64,000 nt of DNA from Candidatus Krumholzibacteriota bacterium (GTDB lineage Bacteria > Krumholzibacteriota > Krumholzibacteriia > LZORAL124-64-63): NCBI GenBank assembly GCA_022711765.1, contig JAKLEB010000002.1, positions 1,308,620 through 1,372,619 of the forward strand, given 5' to 3'. Both the position numbers and the translations under genes were made by a program. Below the pieces are notes generated by a model that was not told the origin of the DNA, ran no database searches, and saw only the letters and a list, made by a program, of their open reading frames with translations. Shown here in pieces: positions 26,436 through 35,552 of the stretch. Position 1 is the first letter of the stretch, and the number at the start of each line of letters is the position of its first letter.

Positions 26436-26452
26436 GTGACGAAAATGTGACG
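26436..26452 (+). promoter_or_regulatory. Tandem GTGACG repeats, candidate response-regulator site
   Basis: GTGACG at 26436-26441 and again at 26447-26452, an 11-base period, which places both on one DNA face as OmpR-family dimers require. The location between the regulator operon and the exporter fits autoregulation plus control of the exporter. Confidence 0.4.
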
Positions 26453-26614
26453 GATGCTTGCGATCATACCTTCCGACTCGGGGCGCCAGCCGAACGGCAT
26501 TAACCTGCGGCCGGCTTCCGCCGCGGATAACACCGCAGACCGATGGATCGTCACCAACTCTTCCTGAGGATCTCGCGGTAGCCCCCGGCACGAGGGCGTG
26601 TCGCAGGTTGAATC

Positions 26615-26649
26615 GACGCCCGGATTGCACTCGCGGCGATCCGGGCGTC
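26615..26649 (+). repeat. Perfect 11-bp hairpin upstream of ABC exporter
   Basis: GACGCCCGGAT (26615-26625), a 13-base loop, and its exact complement at 26639-26649, followed by TCTCGTTT. It looks like a weak intrinsic terminator or a folded leader element. Confidence 0.5.
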
Positions 26650-26770
26650 TCGTTTATCATGCAGCGCGAGCGTTCCCCGACCGGTCGGCCCTGCGGCGTT
26701 CCCCGCCGACCCGGTCCGGCCCCGCTGTCTCGAGCGTTCCCGACGCCGTCGGAAGGATGGACCGCGAATC

Positions 26771-27736
26771 ATGACCGCTGCGAAGCTGGACCTCCCCGAG
26801 GTGGGCGAGCCGTTCCTCGAGGTGCGCGAACTGCGCAAGCGCTACGGCGACAAGCTCGCCGTCGACGGCGTGAGCCTAAGCATCCCGCGGGGAGCCATCT
26901 ACGGGTTCCTCGGGCCCAATGGAGCCGGCAAGACCACGACCATCCGCTGCCTGATGGACATCATCCTGCCGGACCACGGCGCGATGACGCTCGGGGGGCG
27001 GCCCCTCGTACGCTCGCTGCGCGACCGGATCGGCTACCTGCCCGAGGAGCGGGGACTCTACCGGAAGATGACGTGCCAGGAGCAGCTTGCCTACCTCGCG
27101 CAGCTCAAGGGCGTGCCGCGGCGGGAGGCGCTGGCGCGGGCCGCGCAATGGCTCGATCGCCTCGAGCTGGGAGATTACGCGAAGCGCAAGGTCGACAGCC
27201 TGTCGAAGGGCATGCAGCAGAAGGTGCAATTCGCGGCGACCTTCATCTTCGGTCCCGACCTGGTCATCCTGGACGAGGTGTTCAGCGGGCTCGATCCGCT
27301 CAACATCGAGCTGATGCGCGATCTGATCCTCGCCGAGCGGCAGCGCGGGACGACGATCCTGTTCTCCACGCACATGCTCGCCGAGGCGGAACGCCTCTGC
27401 GATGCCGTCTGCCTGATCGAGGGTGGCGTGAAGATCCTCGACGGATCCCTGGACTCCGTGCGGGCGGCGTACCCGTTCCAGATGGTGCGGGTGGCCTACC
27501 GCGACGGCGGCGAGCCGCCGGCCGGTCTGCCGGGCGTCTCGGAGCGCCGGATGGAGGACGGCGCCTGGCGCCTCGAGCTGGCGCCGGGTCTCGATCCGCA
27601 GGCGCTCCTCGCTCCCCTGGCGGCCGCGGGTTCGCTCTCGCTGTTCGCCGCCAACCGGCCCACCCTCAGCGAGATCTTCCTGGTCGCGGTCCGCCGGCAG
27701 CGGGCCACCCGCCGCGACGAGAGGAGCCAGGCATGA
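26771..27736 (+). CDS. ABC transporter ATP-binding protein (NatA-like)
   Basis: A 321-residue ATPase of an ABC-2 type exporter. Walker A GPNGAGKTT, signature SLSKGMQQKV, Walker B LVILDEVFSGLDP and the H-loop STHMLAEAE are all present. The C-terminal 90 residues match the accessory domain of NatA/CcmA-like proteins. It overlaps the permease gene by ATGA. An in-frame upstream ATG is followed at once by a stop, so 26771 is used. NatA/NatB relatives export Na+ or small toxic compounds; the substrate here is unknown. Confidence 0.93.
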   Translation: MTAAKLDLPEVGEPFLEVRELRKRYGDKLAVDGVSLSIPRGAIYGFLGPNGAGKTTTIRCLMDIILPDHGAMTLGGRPLVRSLRDRIGYLPEERGLYRKMTCQEQLAYLAQLKGVPRREALARAAQWLDRLELGDYAKRKVDSLSKGMQQKVQFAATFIFGPDLVILDEVFSGLDPLNIELMRDLILAERQRGTTILFSTHMLAEAERLCDAVCLIEGGVKILDGSLDSVRAAYPFQMVRVAYRDGGEPPAGLPGVSERRMEDGAWRLELAPGLDPQALLAPLAAAGSLSLFAANRPTLSEIFLVAVRRQRATRRDERSQA

Positions 27737-28983
27737 GCAAGGTCCTGACGGTGATCCGCAAGGAGTACATCGAACGCGTCCACAGCAAGGCGTTCCTGAT
27801 CGGCACGCTGCTCGGGCCGCTCTTCATGGGCGCGCTCGTCATCGGCCCGAGCCTCCTCGCTGACGCCACGGGCGACCAGGCGCGGACCGTCGCCGTCGTC
27901 GATCGCACGGGCCGCGTGGTCGGGCCGCTCGAGACGGCGCTGGCGGAGCGCGAGGACAGCTACGTCACCCTGACCGAGCTCGACTGCGCCTCCGGCGAGG
28001 CGGCGTGCCTGGAAGACCTCAAGGCGATGGTCCTCGCCGAGGAAGCGGACGCCGGGCTCGTGATCCCCGCCGACTTCTTCGCCAACCCCGAGGCGACGTT
28101 CTACAACACCGCCGTCGGCGCGGTCGTCCTGCGCGACGACGCCCTCGGACCCGCGCTGAACCAGGTCCTGCAGGACGAACGGTTCCGCCGCGAGAACCTC
28201 GACCCGGCACTGCGGGCCAAGCTCTTCGCGCGCACCGGCTGGAATACGCTGAAGCTGACCGCCGACGCCGAGTCCGCCCAGAATGCGGAGGTCGGGATCA
28301 TCGGCGGTTTCATGATGGTGATGATCATCTACATCATGGTCCTGGTCTACGGTCAGCAGAACCTCACGGTGGTCATCGAGGAGAAGACCAGCCGCATGGT
28401 CGAGGTCCTGCTCGCCAGCCTGCGTCCGGAACAGCTCATGCTCGGCAAGGTGCTCGGGATCGGGCTGGCGGCGCTCACCCAGGTCGCGGTGTGGACCGTG
28501 GCCGGGGCGGCGGTCTCGGCCCAGGGGCTGGTGGTCGCCGGCGCGGAGATCAGCCTGTCGCTCTTCGGCCCGTGGTTCTGGCTCAACTTCTTCGTGTTCT
28601 TCCTGCTCGGTTATTTCCTCTACGCCAGCCTCTACGCCGGGATCGGCGCCATGTGCAACTCGGTCCAGGACTCCCAGCAGTTCAGCGTCGTCTTGACGAT
28701 GGGAATGGTCGTGCCCATCCTCCTGATGACGGTGGTCATCAAGGCGCCGGACCAGCCCCTGGCGACGATCCTCTCGCTGGTGCCGTTCTTCTCGCCCATC
28801 CTGATGTTCATGCGCATCAGCGTGAGCAATCCGCCGCTGTGGCAGGTGGTCACGTCCTGGGTGCTGTTGGCCGGCACGATCTGGCTCGCGAACAAGGTCG
28901 CCGGTCAGCTCTTCCGGGCGGGGATCCTCCTGTACGGCGCCACGCCGACCTGGGGGTCCCTGGCGAAGGCTCTGCGCGGGTAG
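27733..28983 (+). CDS. ABC-2 type permease (NatB-like)
   Basis: A 416-residue permease. One N-terminal helix (about 21-40), a large extracytoplasmic domain (about 45-185) and five or six C-terminal helices (from about 190), the NatB/YhaP layout. The conserved EEKTSRMVEVLLASLRPEQL segment after the second helix is typical of the ABC-2 family. Coupled to the ATPase gene. Convergent with the gene ending at 29015. Confidence 0.9.
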   Translation: MSKVLTVIRKEYIERVHSKAFLIGTLLGPLFMGALVIGPSLLADATGDQARTVAVVDRTGRVVGPLETALAEREDSYVTLTELDCASGEAACLEDLKAMVLAEEADAGLVIPADFFANPEATFYNTAVGAVVLRDDALGPALNQVLQDERFRRENLDPALRAKLFARTGWNTLKLTADAESAQNAEVGIIGGFMMVMIIYIMVLVYGQQNLTVVIEEKTSRMVEVLLASLRPEQLMLGKVLGIGLAALTQVAVWTVAGAAVSAQGLVVAGAEISLSLFGPWFWLNFFVFFLLGYFLYASLYAGIGAMCNSVQDSQQFSVVLTMGMVVPILLMTVVIKAPDQPLATILSLVPFFSPILMFMRISVSNPPLWQVVTSWVLLAGTIWLANKVAGQLFRAGILLYGATPTWGSLAKALRG

Positions 28984-29014
28984 GCGGCGCGACCGCGGCG
29001 CGGCTATTTCGCGG

Positions 29015-31210
29015 CTATTTCACCAGGGTCACGGTGCCCGTCGCCTCGACCCCGGGGCCGTGGAGGCGGACGACGTAGACGCCGCTGGCGACGGGGCGGC
29101 CCCCGGCGTCGAGGCCGCGCCAGGCGACGGTGTGGCGGCCGGGTCCGAACGTCCCCCTGGCCAGGTCGGCCACGCGGCGGCCGCGCAGGTCGTGAATGGC
29201 GAGCGTGAGTTCGCGGGGGCGGTCGACGCTGAACGCGAACGTCGTGCCGGGATTGCCAGGATTGGGATAGGCGTCCTCGAGACGGCAGGCCGCGCGCGGA
29301 CCATCCTCGTCCACGGCGGCGGGCAACCAGGAATCGTCGCGCACCGTGATCAGACGGTTGCTCACCGTGATCACGTCGCGGTCGGCGGCCAGGCCGGTGG
29401 TGGGGGGAAAGGCCGGCTGGAACCAGGCCGTGTAGACGGGCTGCAGCCTTGCGGAGATGTCGATGACCTGCACCCTAGAGTAGCTGCGCGTGTAGAGGCG
29501 GTCGCCGTAGGTCACGAGCGAGCCGCTGGCGTCGAGACGGATCGACGCGAGCACGCGCGCGCTCGCGGGATCGCCGACGTCCAGCACGTAGAGCTTCGGC
29601 CCGGTCTCCTCGACGCTCACCACGTACGCGAGGTCGTCGACGATCACGGCATCGGTGCTCTGGCCGTCGAGCGGCAGGTCGCCGTAGTCGTGCGGCTTGT
29701 ACGGGTCGGAGACATCGAAGATCCGGATCTGGCCGAAGTCGAAGAAGAGCAGGGTGGAACGGTCGACCGCGATCGGGAAGACCTGCCCCGGAATCCGGCT
29801 CAGGAGGGTCGGCCGATCGGGGTCGACCACGTCGTAGAGATCCGTCGCGTAGGCGTTGAGGCGCCCGAAGGCGGCGAGCTTGCGCGAGAGGGCCACGTGA
29901 TTCGTGAGCCCTTCCACCGCGAACCGGGCCGTGCCGCGCAGCCGGGGCGCGGCGGGGTCGGCGACGTCGACGATCCGGAAATCCGTCGCGTCGACGAGGA
30001 CGGCGAGGTCGTCTCGGACGAAGAGCCTGCCGTCCAGGCCGGCGTCGAACTCGCTGACCAGGCGCGGGCAGGTCGGATTCGTGAGGTCGAGGCAGAGGAG
30101 CAGCGACAGGTCCTTCTCGGCCTGGGCGATCTGCAGCGTCCCCTCGCCGGTCACGGTCTCCAGGGCCGGCAGGTACTGCCGGACGGCGGCCAGGGGAGGC
30201 GGCTCGCGGCCCGCGCGGGCGTGGATCCGCAGCTCGTCGCCGGACACCAGGAAGATATGGTCCCCGGTCACGGTGAGGTGGTCGGCCCAGACCGGCAGCG
30301 TCCAGACGGGTTCGGGCTCGAGCGGTTCCGCCAGGTCGAAGGCGTGGACCGTGCCGCCGCTTTCGGCGGCCAGCAGGAGATCGCCGTCGGCCACGAGGCG
30401 CAATCCCCTCGCGTCGAGGCCCGTCGCGAGCGGCCGGCGGGCGGTCTCGACGGGCTGGGTGGGCGCGTCGAGGCGCAGCGTGACGAGGTCGACGCGGTTG
30501 GCGGCGTCGCCGATCGCGGACGTGACGATTGCGTAGAGGGCGCCCCGGCCGGCGACCAGGGCGTCGACGTCGTCGCCCGCGACCACGAACGTGCCCAGGT
30601 CCGCCGGCGCGTCCGGCTCGCTCGCGTCGAGGCACCGGACCACGTTGGCGGCCTCGATGAAGTAGACATGGTCGCCGCTGGCGGCGAACCAGCGGGGTTC
30701 GCCGCGCGGGGTCGCCAGGAAGGCCGCGCGGAACTGGGGGTCGTCGGGGACCGTCATGTCGTAGACGATGATCAGGTTGGACAGGCTCAGGTACAGGTGC
30801 TGCCGGTGGAGCAAGCCCGACGTGTAGGTGTTGCCGGCGAAGCCGCCCAGGTCGCGCGGCGACGCCGGATCGCTGAAGTCGACGAAGTAGGCGCCCGCCG
30901 CCAGGTTCTCGAGCAAGGCCACGACCAGGCCGTCCTCGTAGAGGACCGTGTCCCAGAATCCGGTCCCGGTGGAGACGTCGTGCCAGGAGATCCAGACGGG
31001 GTGCTCGGGGTCGGTGTAGTCGCGGGCGCAGTTGAAGGAGCCGTCGGTCTCGAGGATGACCTCGCCGGCGAGCGCGAACGGCTTGCCCGTGAACCCGGCG
31101 CCCAGGAACGTCACGCCCTCGCCGACCTGTTCCGCGGCCACGGCGGCCGGGGCGAGCGCCAGCATGCTGGCTGCGAGGTTGAGGCGGACGGCGCGGCGGA
31201 TCATCGCCAT
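29015..31210 (-). CDS. Secreted LVIVD-repeat protein with C-terminal sorting domain
   Basis: A 731-residue exported protein. The signal peptide is at about 1-26 (cut near AVAAEQ). A long beta-rich region consists of repeated units such as FRIVDVADPAAPRL, IRIFDVSDPYKPHD and LYVLDVGDPASARV, the LVIVD-type repeats that build beta-propellers on the cell surface. The final 85 residues form the FCB C-terminal module (AYPNPGNPGTTFAF, VASGVYVVRL). Start ATG 31210 or 31204, both just before the signal. Probably a surface or extracellular protein; no catalytic residues recognised. Confidence 0.82.
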   Translation of the reverse strand: MAMIRRAVRLNLAASMLALAPAAVAAEQVGEGVTFLGAGFTGKPFALAGEVILETDGSFNCARDYTDPEHPVWISWHDVSTGTGFWDTVLYEDGLVVALLENLAAGAYFVDFSDPASPRDLGGFAGNTYTSGLLHRQHLYLSLSNLIIVYDMTVPDDPQFRAAFLATPRGEPRWFAASGDHVYFIEAANVVRCLDASEPDAPADLGTFVVAGDDVDALVAGRGALYAIVTSAIGDAANRVDLVTLRLDAPTQPVETARRPLATGLDARGLRLVADGDLLLAAESGGTVHAFDLAEPLEPEPVWTLPVWADHLTVTGDHIFLVSGDELRIHARAGREPPPLAAVRQYLPALETVTGEGTLQIAQAEKDLSLLLCLDLTNPTCPRLVSEFDAGLDGRLFVRDDLAVLVDATDFRIVDVADPAAPRLRGTARFAVEGLTNHVALSRKLAAFGRLNAYATDLYDVVDPDRPTLLSRIPGQVFPIAVDRSTLLFFDFGQIRIFDVSDPYKPHDYGDLPLDGQSTDAVIVDDLAYVVSVEETGPKLYVLDVGDPASARVLASIRLDASGSLVTYGDRLYTRSYSRVQVIDISARLQPVYTAWFQPAFPPTTGLAADRDVITVSNRLITVRDDSWLPAAVDEDGPRAACRLEDAYPNPGNPGTTFAFSVDRPRELTLAIHDLRGRRVADLARGTFGPGRHTVAWRGLDAGGRPVASGVYVVRLHGPGVEATGTVTLVK

Positions 31211-31310
31211 GCTCCCGGTTGGTCTTCTGCGGACCGGCCGGCAGGCGCCGGTTTCAGGCCCGTCCCTGCAATGGTACTGCCGGCGGGGACCCGGAGCAAT
31301 CCTCGCCGGC

Positions 31311-33605
31311 TCAATCCGCCAGGATTTCCAGGCGATAGGCGTCGCCGCGCTGGATATCGTCGATCACTTCGATCCCCTCGCTGACCTGACCGAACGCGGT
31401 GTACCGGGCGTCGAGGTGCGGTTGCGGCGAATGGCAGACGAACCACTGGCTACCGCCGGTGTCCTTGCCCGAGGTGGCGAGGCCGACCGTGCCGCGGGTG
31501 AACGGCGTGCGCGACCACTCCTCGCGGATGGTCCAGCCCGGATCGCCCCAGCCATCGCCGCGCGGACAGCCGCCCTGGATCACGAAATCGGGCACGACGC
31601 GGTGGAAGGTCAGGGCGTCGTGAAATCCCCACTCGATCAGGCCCAGGAACGCGGCGCACGTGTTCGGCGCAGTCTCGGCGTCGAGTTCGATCACGAACGC
31701 GCCCCGATCCGTGACGCAGCGCACGCGAGGCGCCTTGAACGGCAGACGCCGCGCCGGTTGCGCGGGATCCCGCCGGACGGCGGGCGCGGTCTCCCGGAGG
31801 CTCGCCCGGCTGGGGATCAGGTCGTCGGTCAACAGGTCGGTGGCGAGGGCCGCCTCCCTGGCGGCCAGGCGGACCCGCAGCTCGGGATGGTCGAACGCCT
31901 CGGCGAGCGCGGCTGCGGCGGCGGTGCGGCTCACCTCTGGCGCGGGCGGGTCCGCGGCCGCCGGTTCGAGGCCGTCGGGGTGCTCTTCGCCCACGGCCTC
32001 GAAGTAGACGCATTCGACACACCGCGGCTCGAAATCGAGGCGGTCCTGCGGCTCGGCGTCGAAGAGCGCCCCCAGGGCTTCCAGGAGCGCCAGCTGGACG
32101 TCGACGTTGCCTCGGCGTCGCTCGCGCTCCCACGCGGTGACGAGGGCGTCGCGCGACCTCTCGCCGGGTAGCTGACCGAGCACGGCCGCCGCCTGGGCGC
32201 GTACGACGAAGTCGTCGTTCTCGAGGCCGCGCACCGCGCGCCACCACGCCAGGCTCGGCAGGCAGGCGGGGTCGTCGGTGCGCGGGAACCTGGTGATGGG
32301 CGTCCAGAGCGCGCCGGTCTCGCGGAGGCGCGCGATCAGACGCGGCATCGCGGCGAGGACGCCGGCCTCTCCGGTCCGGCCGTGACGCTCGGTCAATGTC
32401 CGGCACCACTGGCAGGCTTGACCGTGCCGGGGCTGGTTCGCGAGCAGCGCGGCGCAGGCCGCGGCGGCGACGGCCGGGTCGGCGTCCGCGAGCATCGGTT
32501 CCAGCGCGGAGACGGCGCCGTGGCCGAACAGCGCGCCGAATGCCGCGGCGGCAGCGGCCCGGACGGCGGGGGCCGGGTCCTGGAGACGCTCGCGGGCGGC
32601 GTCGACCAGCCGCGCCCGCCAGCGAGGCACCAGGCTCTCGCGCTCGGCGGCTTCCGGCGGCAGCGGCAGCTCGCCGACGGCAGCGGTCATGGCGTCCAGC
32701 GCCGACGTCGCGACGTACGGGTCCTCGCTCGCCGCGCCGCTCGTGATCGCGGCGACCGAGCGACCCGCCGGCGAGGTGTGTTCGCCTTCGGGGTCCGCCG
32801 CGAACACCGGCGCCGCCAGGGTCCCGAGAGCCCGCAGCTCGGCGATCTGGACGCGGTGCAGGTCGCGCTTTTTCAACCGGTCATGATCGAGGCAGCTTTC
32901 CAGCACGGCCTCGAGCGCCTCGGTGCCGGCGTGCTGGCCGAGGGCGCGGAGCGCGTGGACCCGGACCTGGACGTCCCGGTCGGTCGCGAAGGGCCGGATC
33001 AGCTCGACCAGAGTCGGATCGGGCGACCGCTCGGCGCAGCGCAGCGCTCGCCAGCGGATCGATGCGTCGGGGCGGGCGAGGCCGGCGCCGATGGCCGCGA
33101 CCAGGCTGTCGTGGTCGGCCTCGCCGGCGACGTTGCGCAGGGCCGTCCACGCCGCCTCGGCCTCGCGGCGCTCGCCGTGCATGGCCAGCCGGAACAGCCC
33201 GGTTCCATCGTGGCGCTGCTGAGCGAGGCCCTCGCAGGCCGCCACGCGGACGGCCAGGTGGCTGTCCGCCAGCAGCTGCTGCAACGGCGGCACGGCGATG
33301 TCGCCGCCGAGCAGGCCGAGGCTGAACGCGGCCTGGCAACGGATGGCCTGGCTGCGGTCGCCGAGCGCGTCGATCATCGCCGGCAGCACGTCGGTGCGGC
33401 CGATCAGGCCGGCCGTCCGCAGCGCGGCGCGGCGGACGATCGCGTCGCGGCTGCCGAGCAGGGACAGCAGCGAGTCCGTCGGCGCGAGACGCTGGTCTTC
33501 CCAGCGGGAGAGCGCCTCGAGCTGGGGCTCGCGATCCTCCGGAGCGCAGGCGGCCAGCACGGTCAGGGCGAGGACGGACAGCGAGACGACGGCAACGCGG
33601 CGCAT
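31311..33605 (-). CDS. HEAT-repeat lipoprotein with C-terminal cyclophilin domain
   Basis: A 764-residue envelope protein. A lipoprotein signal ends in LAAC (Cys 20), so it should be lipid-anchored. Residues about 45-590 form an array of HEAT-type helical repeats (RRAALRTAGLIG, RCQAAFSLGLLG). From about 600 a cyclophilin peptidyl-prolyl isomerase domain follows (TFHRVVPDFVIQGGCPRG, GGSQWFVCHS). HEAT-cyclophilin proteins of this type are found in the FCB group and may help fold outer-membrane or secreted proteins. ATG 33605 is supported by GAGGAG and the lipobox. Confidence 0.9.
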   Translation of the reverse strand: MRRVAVVSLSVLALTVLAACAPEDREPQLEALSRWEDQRLAPTDSLLSLLGSRDAIVRRAALRTAGLIGRTDVLPAMIDALGDRSQAIRCQAAFSLGLLGGDIAVPPLQQLLADSHLAVRVAACEGLAQQRHDGTGLFRLAMHGERREAEAAWTALRNVAGEADHDSLVAAIGAGLARPDASIRWRALRCAERSPDPTLVELIRPFATDRDVQVRVHALRALGQHAGTEALEAVLESCLDHDRLKKRDLHRVQIAELRALGTLAAPVFAADPEGEHTSPAGRSVAAITSGAASEDPYVATSALDAMTAAVGELPLPPEAAERESLVPRWRARLVDAARERLQDPAPAVRAAAAAAFGALFGHGAVSALEPMLADADPAVAAAACAALLANQPRHGQACQWCRTLTERHGRTGEAGVLAAMPRLIARLRETGALWTPITRFPRTDDPACLPSLAWWRAVRGLENDDFVVRAQAAAVLGQLPGERSRDALVTAWERERRRGNVDVQLALLEALGALFDAEPQDRLDFEPRCVECVYFEAVGEEHPDGLEPAAADPPAPEVSRTAAAAALAEAFDHPELRVRLAAREAALATDLLTDDLIPSRASLRETAPAVRRDPAQPARRLPFKAPRVRCVTDRGAFVIELDAETAPNTCAAFLGLIEWGFHDALTFHRVVPDFVIQGGCPRGDGWGDPGWTIREEWSRTPFTRGTVGLATSGKDTGGSQWFVCHSPQPHLDARYTAFGQVSEGIEVIDDIQRGDAYRLEILAD

Positions 33606-33690
33606 GGGCACTCCTCGGCTAGGGTCCTCGCGGAGCTTAGCACCCCCGCCGCCGGGCGTCCATGCACGGTCGCCGCGCCGACGGCGGCCT

Positions 33691-33719
33691 TTGACCGCCA
33701 TCGGGCGCGCTGCTACCAT
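33691..33719 (+). promoter_or_regulatory. Sigma-70-type promoter of the asd operon
   Basis: TTGACC (33691-33696), 17 bases, TACCAT (33714-33719), 35 bases before the asd start codon. Confidence 0.7.
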
Positions 33720-33754
33720 ACGAACGCCGGACCACGCCGAAAGGACAGCTGCCC

Positions 33755-34783
33755 ATGCGATCCGCCATCCTCGGCGCCAGCGGCCTCGTCGGCCGGACGA
33801 TGCTGGACCTGCTGGCGCGCCAGAGCTGGATCGAGATGCCGCCCCTTCTCTTGACCAGCGCACGCTCGGCCGGCCAGCCGCTGCGGTTTCGCGGGAGCGA
33901 GCTCATCTGCCGCGAGGTCGCGGCGGAGAGCTTCGCGAGCGTCAGGGTCGCCCTGTTCTCGGCGGGCGCGACCGCCAGTCGCCGCTGGGCTCCCGTCGCT
34001 GCCGCGAGCGGAGCCTGGGTCGTGGACAACAGCTCGGCCTGGCGCCGCGAGGCCTCCGTACCGCTGGTCGTGCCCGAGGTCAACGGTCGGCTCGTGCCCC
34101 GGCTCGAGGAGGGGGAGGCGGCGGGCGGGATCATCGCCAATCCGAACTGTTCGACCATCCAGATCGCCCTGCCGTGCGCGGCCCTGGATCGCGCGGCCGG
34201 CCTGCGCGAGGTCCACGTGACGACCATGCAGTCGGTCAGCGGCGCGGGCCAGAAAGGCCGAGACGAGCTGGCCGGCCAGTCCGCGGCGCTGGCCGCGGGG
34301 GAGCTCGCCGGCGCCGACCGGCCCGGTCCGGTCTTTCCCCGCCGGATCGCGGCCAACGTGATTCCCGAGATCGGCGGGCCGGGCGACGACGGCTTCTTCG
34401 AGGAAGAGCGGAAGGTCCACGACGAGCTGCGCAAGATCCTGGCCCGGCCCGACCTCGCGGTCACCTGCACCGCGACGCGCGTCCCGGTCTGGACGGGACA
34501 TTCGGCGGCGGTCCGCGCGGTGCTGTCGCGTCCGCTCGAGCGGGACGAGGCGGTCGCGGTCCTCGGCGGATTCCCGGGCGTGACCTGCGGCGCGACGCCG
34601 GCCGACTACCGGACGCCGGCGGAGGTCAGCGGCGACGCGCGCGTCCACGTCGGCCGCCTCCGCCACGAGCCGGGACGTCGCGACGTGCTGCTCTTCTGGG
34701 TGGTGGCCGACAATCTGCTCAAGGGCGCCGCCTGGAACGCGGTGCAGATCGCCGCGCGGCTCGCCGGCGCCGAGGCGCGATGA
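33755..34783 (+). CDS. asd: Aspartate-semialdehyde dehydrogenase
   Basis: Reduces aspartyl phosphate to the semialdehyde with NADPH, feeding Lys/diaminopimelate, Thr and Met synthesis. At 342 residues it has GASGLVGRTM for NADP, SAGATASRRW, VVDNSSAWR, the catalytic Cys in NPNCSTIQ, and TTMQSVSGAGQKG. First gene of a long run downstream of a clear promoter. Overlaps the next gene by ATGA. Confidence 0.97.
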   Translation: MRSAILGASGLVGRTMLDLLARQSWIEMPPLLLTSARSAGQPLRFRGSELICREVAAESFASVRVALFSAGATASRRWAPVAAASGAWVVDNSSAWRREASVPLVVPEVNGRLVPRLEEGEAAGGIIANPNCSTIQIALPCAALDRAAGLREVHVTTMQSVSGAGQKGRDELAGQSAALAAGELAGADRPGPVFPRRIAANVIPEIGGPGDDGFFEEERKVHDELRKILARPDLAVTCTATRVPVWTGHSAAVRAVLSRPLERDEAVAVLGGFPGVTCGATPADYRTPAEVSGDARVHVGRLRHEPGRRDVLLFWVVADNLLKGAAWNAVQIAARLAGAEAR

Positions 34784-35541
34784 TCCCGGCCGCTGGACGC
34801 GCCTGGCGACCGGTCGCCTCGCTGCCGCTGCGACGGAGCCATCCCGCGGCCCGGCTCGCGGCCGGGCTTTTGGCCGTGCTCTCGGCTCTGTTCTGGCCGC
34901 CCCTGGCGCTCGTGCCGCTCGCCTGCCTGCTCGGCGCCTGCCTGTGGCGGTCCGGCTGGCGTCCGGCCGGCGCCGCCTCGCTGCTGCGGGCGTGGTTGCC
35001 GGTGGTCCTGGTCGTGCTCGTCGCGCACACCGTGAGCGCGGTCGACGCGGCGCCCCTCGGTCGACCGACGTGGCTCGGCCTGTCCCGCGGCGTGCTCGCA
35101 CTCTGCCGGCTCGCCCTCGTGATCGCCGCGGGCGCGCTCTTGTTGCGCCTGCTGCCGCTGCCGGACCTGACCGTCGCCCTGACCTGGTGGCTGCGGCCGC
35201 TCGAGCCGCTGGGCGTCGACACCGGACATCTCGGCGTGACCCTCGCGGTGGCGCTGGGCACCGCGCCGCGGACCCACGCCGAGGCCGCGCGCATCCGCGC
35301 GTGCCTGCGCCTGCGGCGGGCCGACCCGCGGCGGCGACGTCGCGGCCTGCACCTTCGCGAGCTGCTGCTGGTCGTGCCGCCGGTCATGGAGGGGCTCGCG
35401 CGGCGCGCGGAGACGCTCCCGCTCGCTCTGGCCGGCCGCCTGCCGGCTGAGCCGACGCGGCCGCCGCGCCTGCCGTGGGCGCAGGGGCTGCTCTTGATCG
35501 CCTGGGCGGGCACGTTCGTCGGGCTCGTCCTGCTCGCCTGA
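34780..35541 (+). CDS. EcfT/CbiQ-like energy-coupling transmembrane protein
   Basis: A 253-residue membrane protein resembling the T component of energy-coupling-factor transporters (CbiQ/BioN/EcfT). About five helices, then a cytoplasmic segment with two basic patches (AEAARIRACLRLR and LARRAETLPLALAGR) matching the Ala-Arg coupling motifs that contact the ATPases. No EcfA ATPase or S component lies nearby, so partners must be elsewhere. Coupled to asd by ATGA. Placed between asd and truA the role is not obvious. Confidence 0.75.
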   Translation: MIPAAGRAWRPVASLPLRRSHPAARLAAGLLAVLSALFWPPLALVPLACLLGACLWRSGWRPAGAASLLRAWLPVVLVVLVAHTVSAVDAAPLGRPTWLGLSRGVLALCRLALVIAAGALLLRLLPLPDLTVALTWWLRPLEPLGVDTGHLGVTLAVALGTAPRTHAEAARIRACLRLRRADPRRRRRGLHLRELLLVVPPVMEGLARRAETLPLALAGRLPAEPTRPPRLPWAQGLLLIAWAGTFVGLVLLA

Positions 35542-35552
35542 CGCAAAGGACC

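Larger units (their letters stand above)
26254..26770. other. Divergent regulatory region between two-component system and ABC exporter
   Basis: 517 bases, very AT-rich at 26310-26430 against a GC-rich background. It holds a promoter for the regulator (26313-26342), a TATAAT-like box on the minus strand at 26372-26377, direct repeats (26436-26452), a perfect hairpin (26615-26649) and a TATCAT box at 26655-26660 without a clear -35. A small unannotated RNA ending at the hairpin is possible. No protein gene is supported. Confidence 0.5.

Noticed and set aside
26430..26660. 76-codon minus-strand frame in the regulatory region
   Set aside because: It runs through the hairpin and repeats, has no ribosome site and reads as low-complexity Arg-rich sequence.
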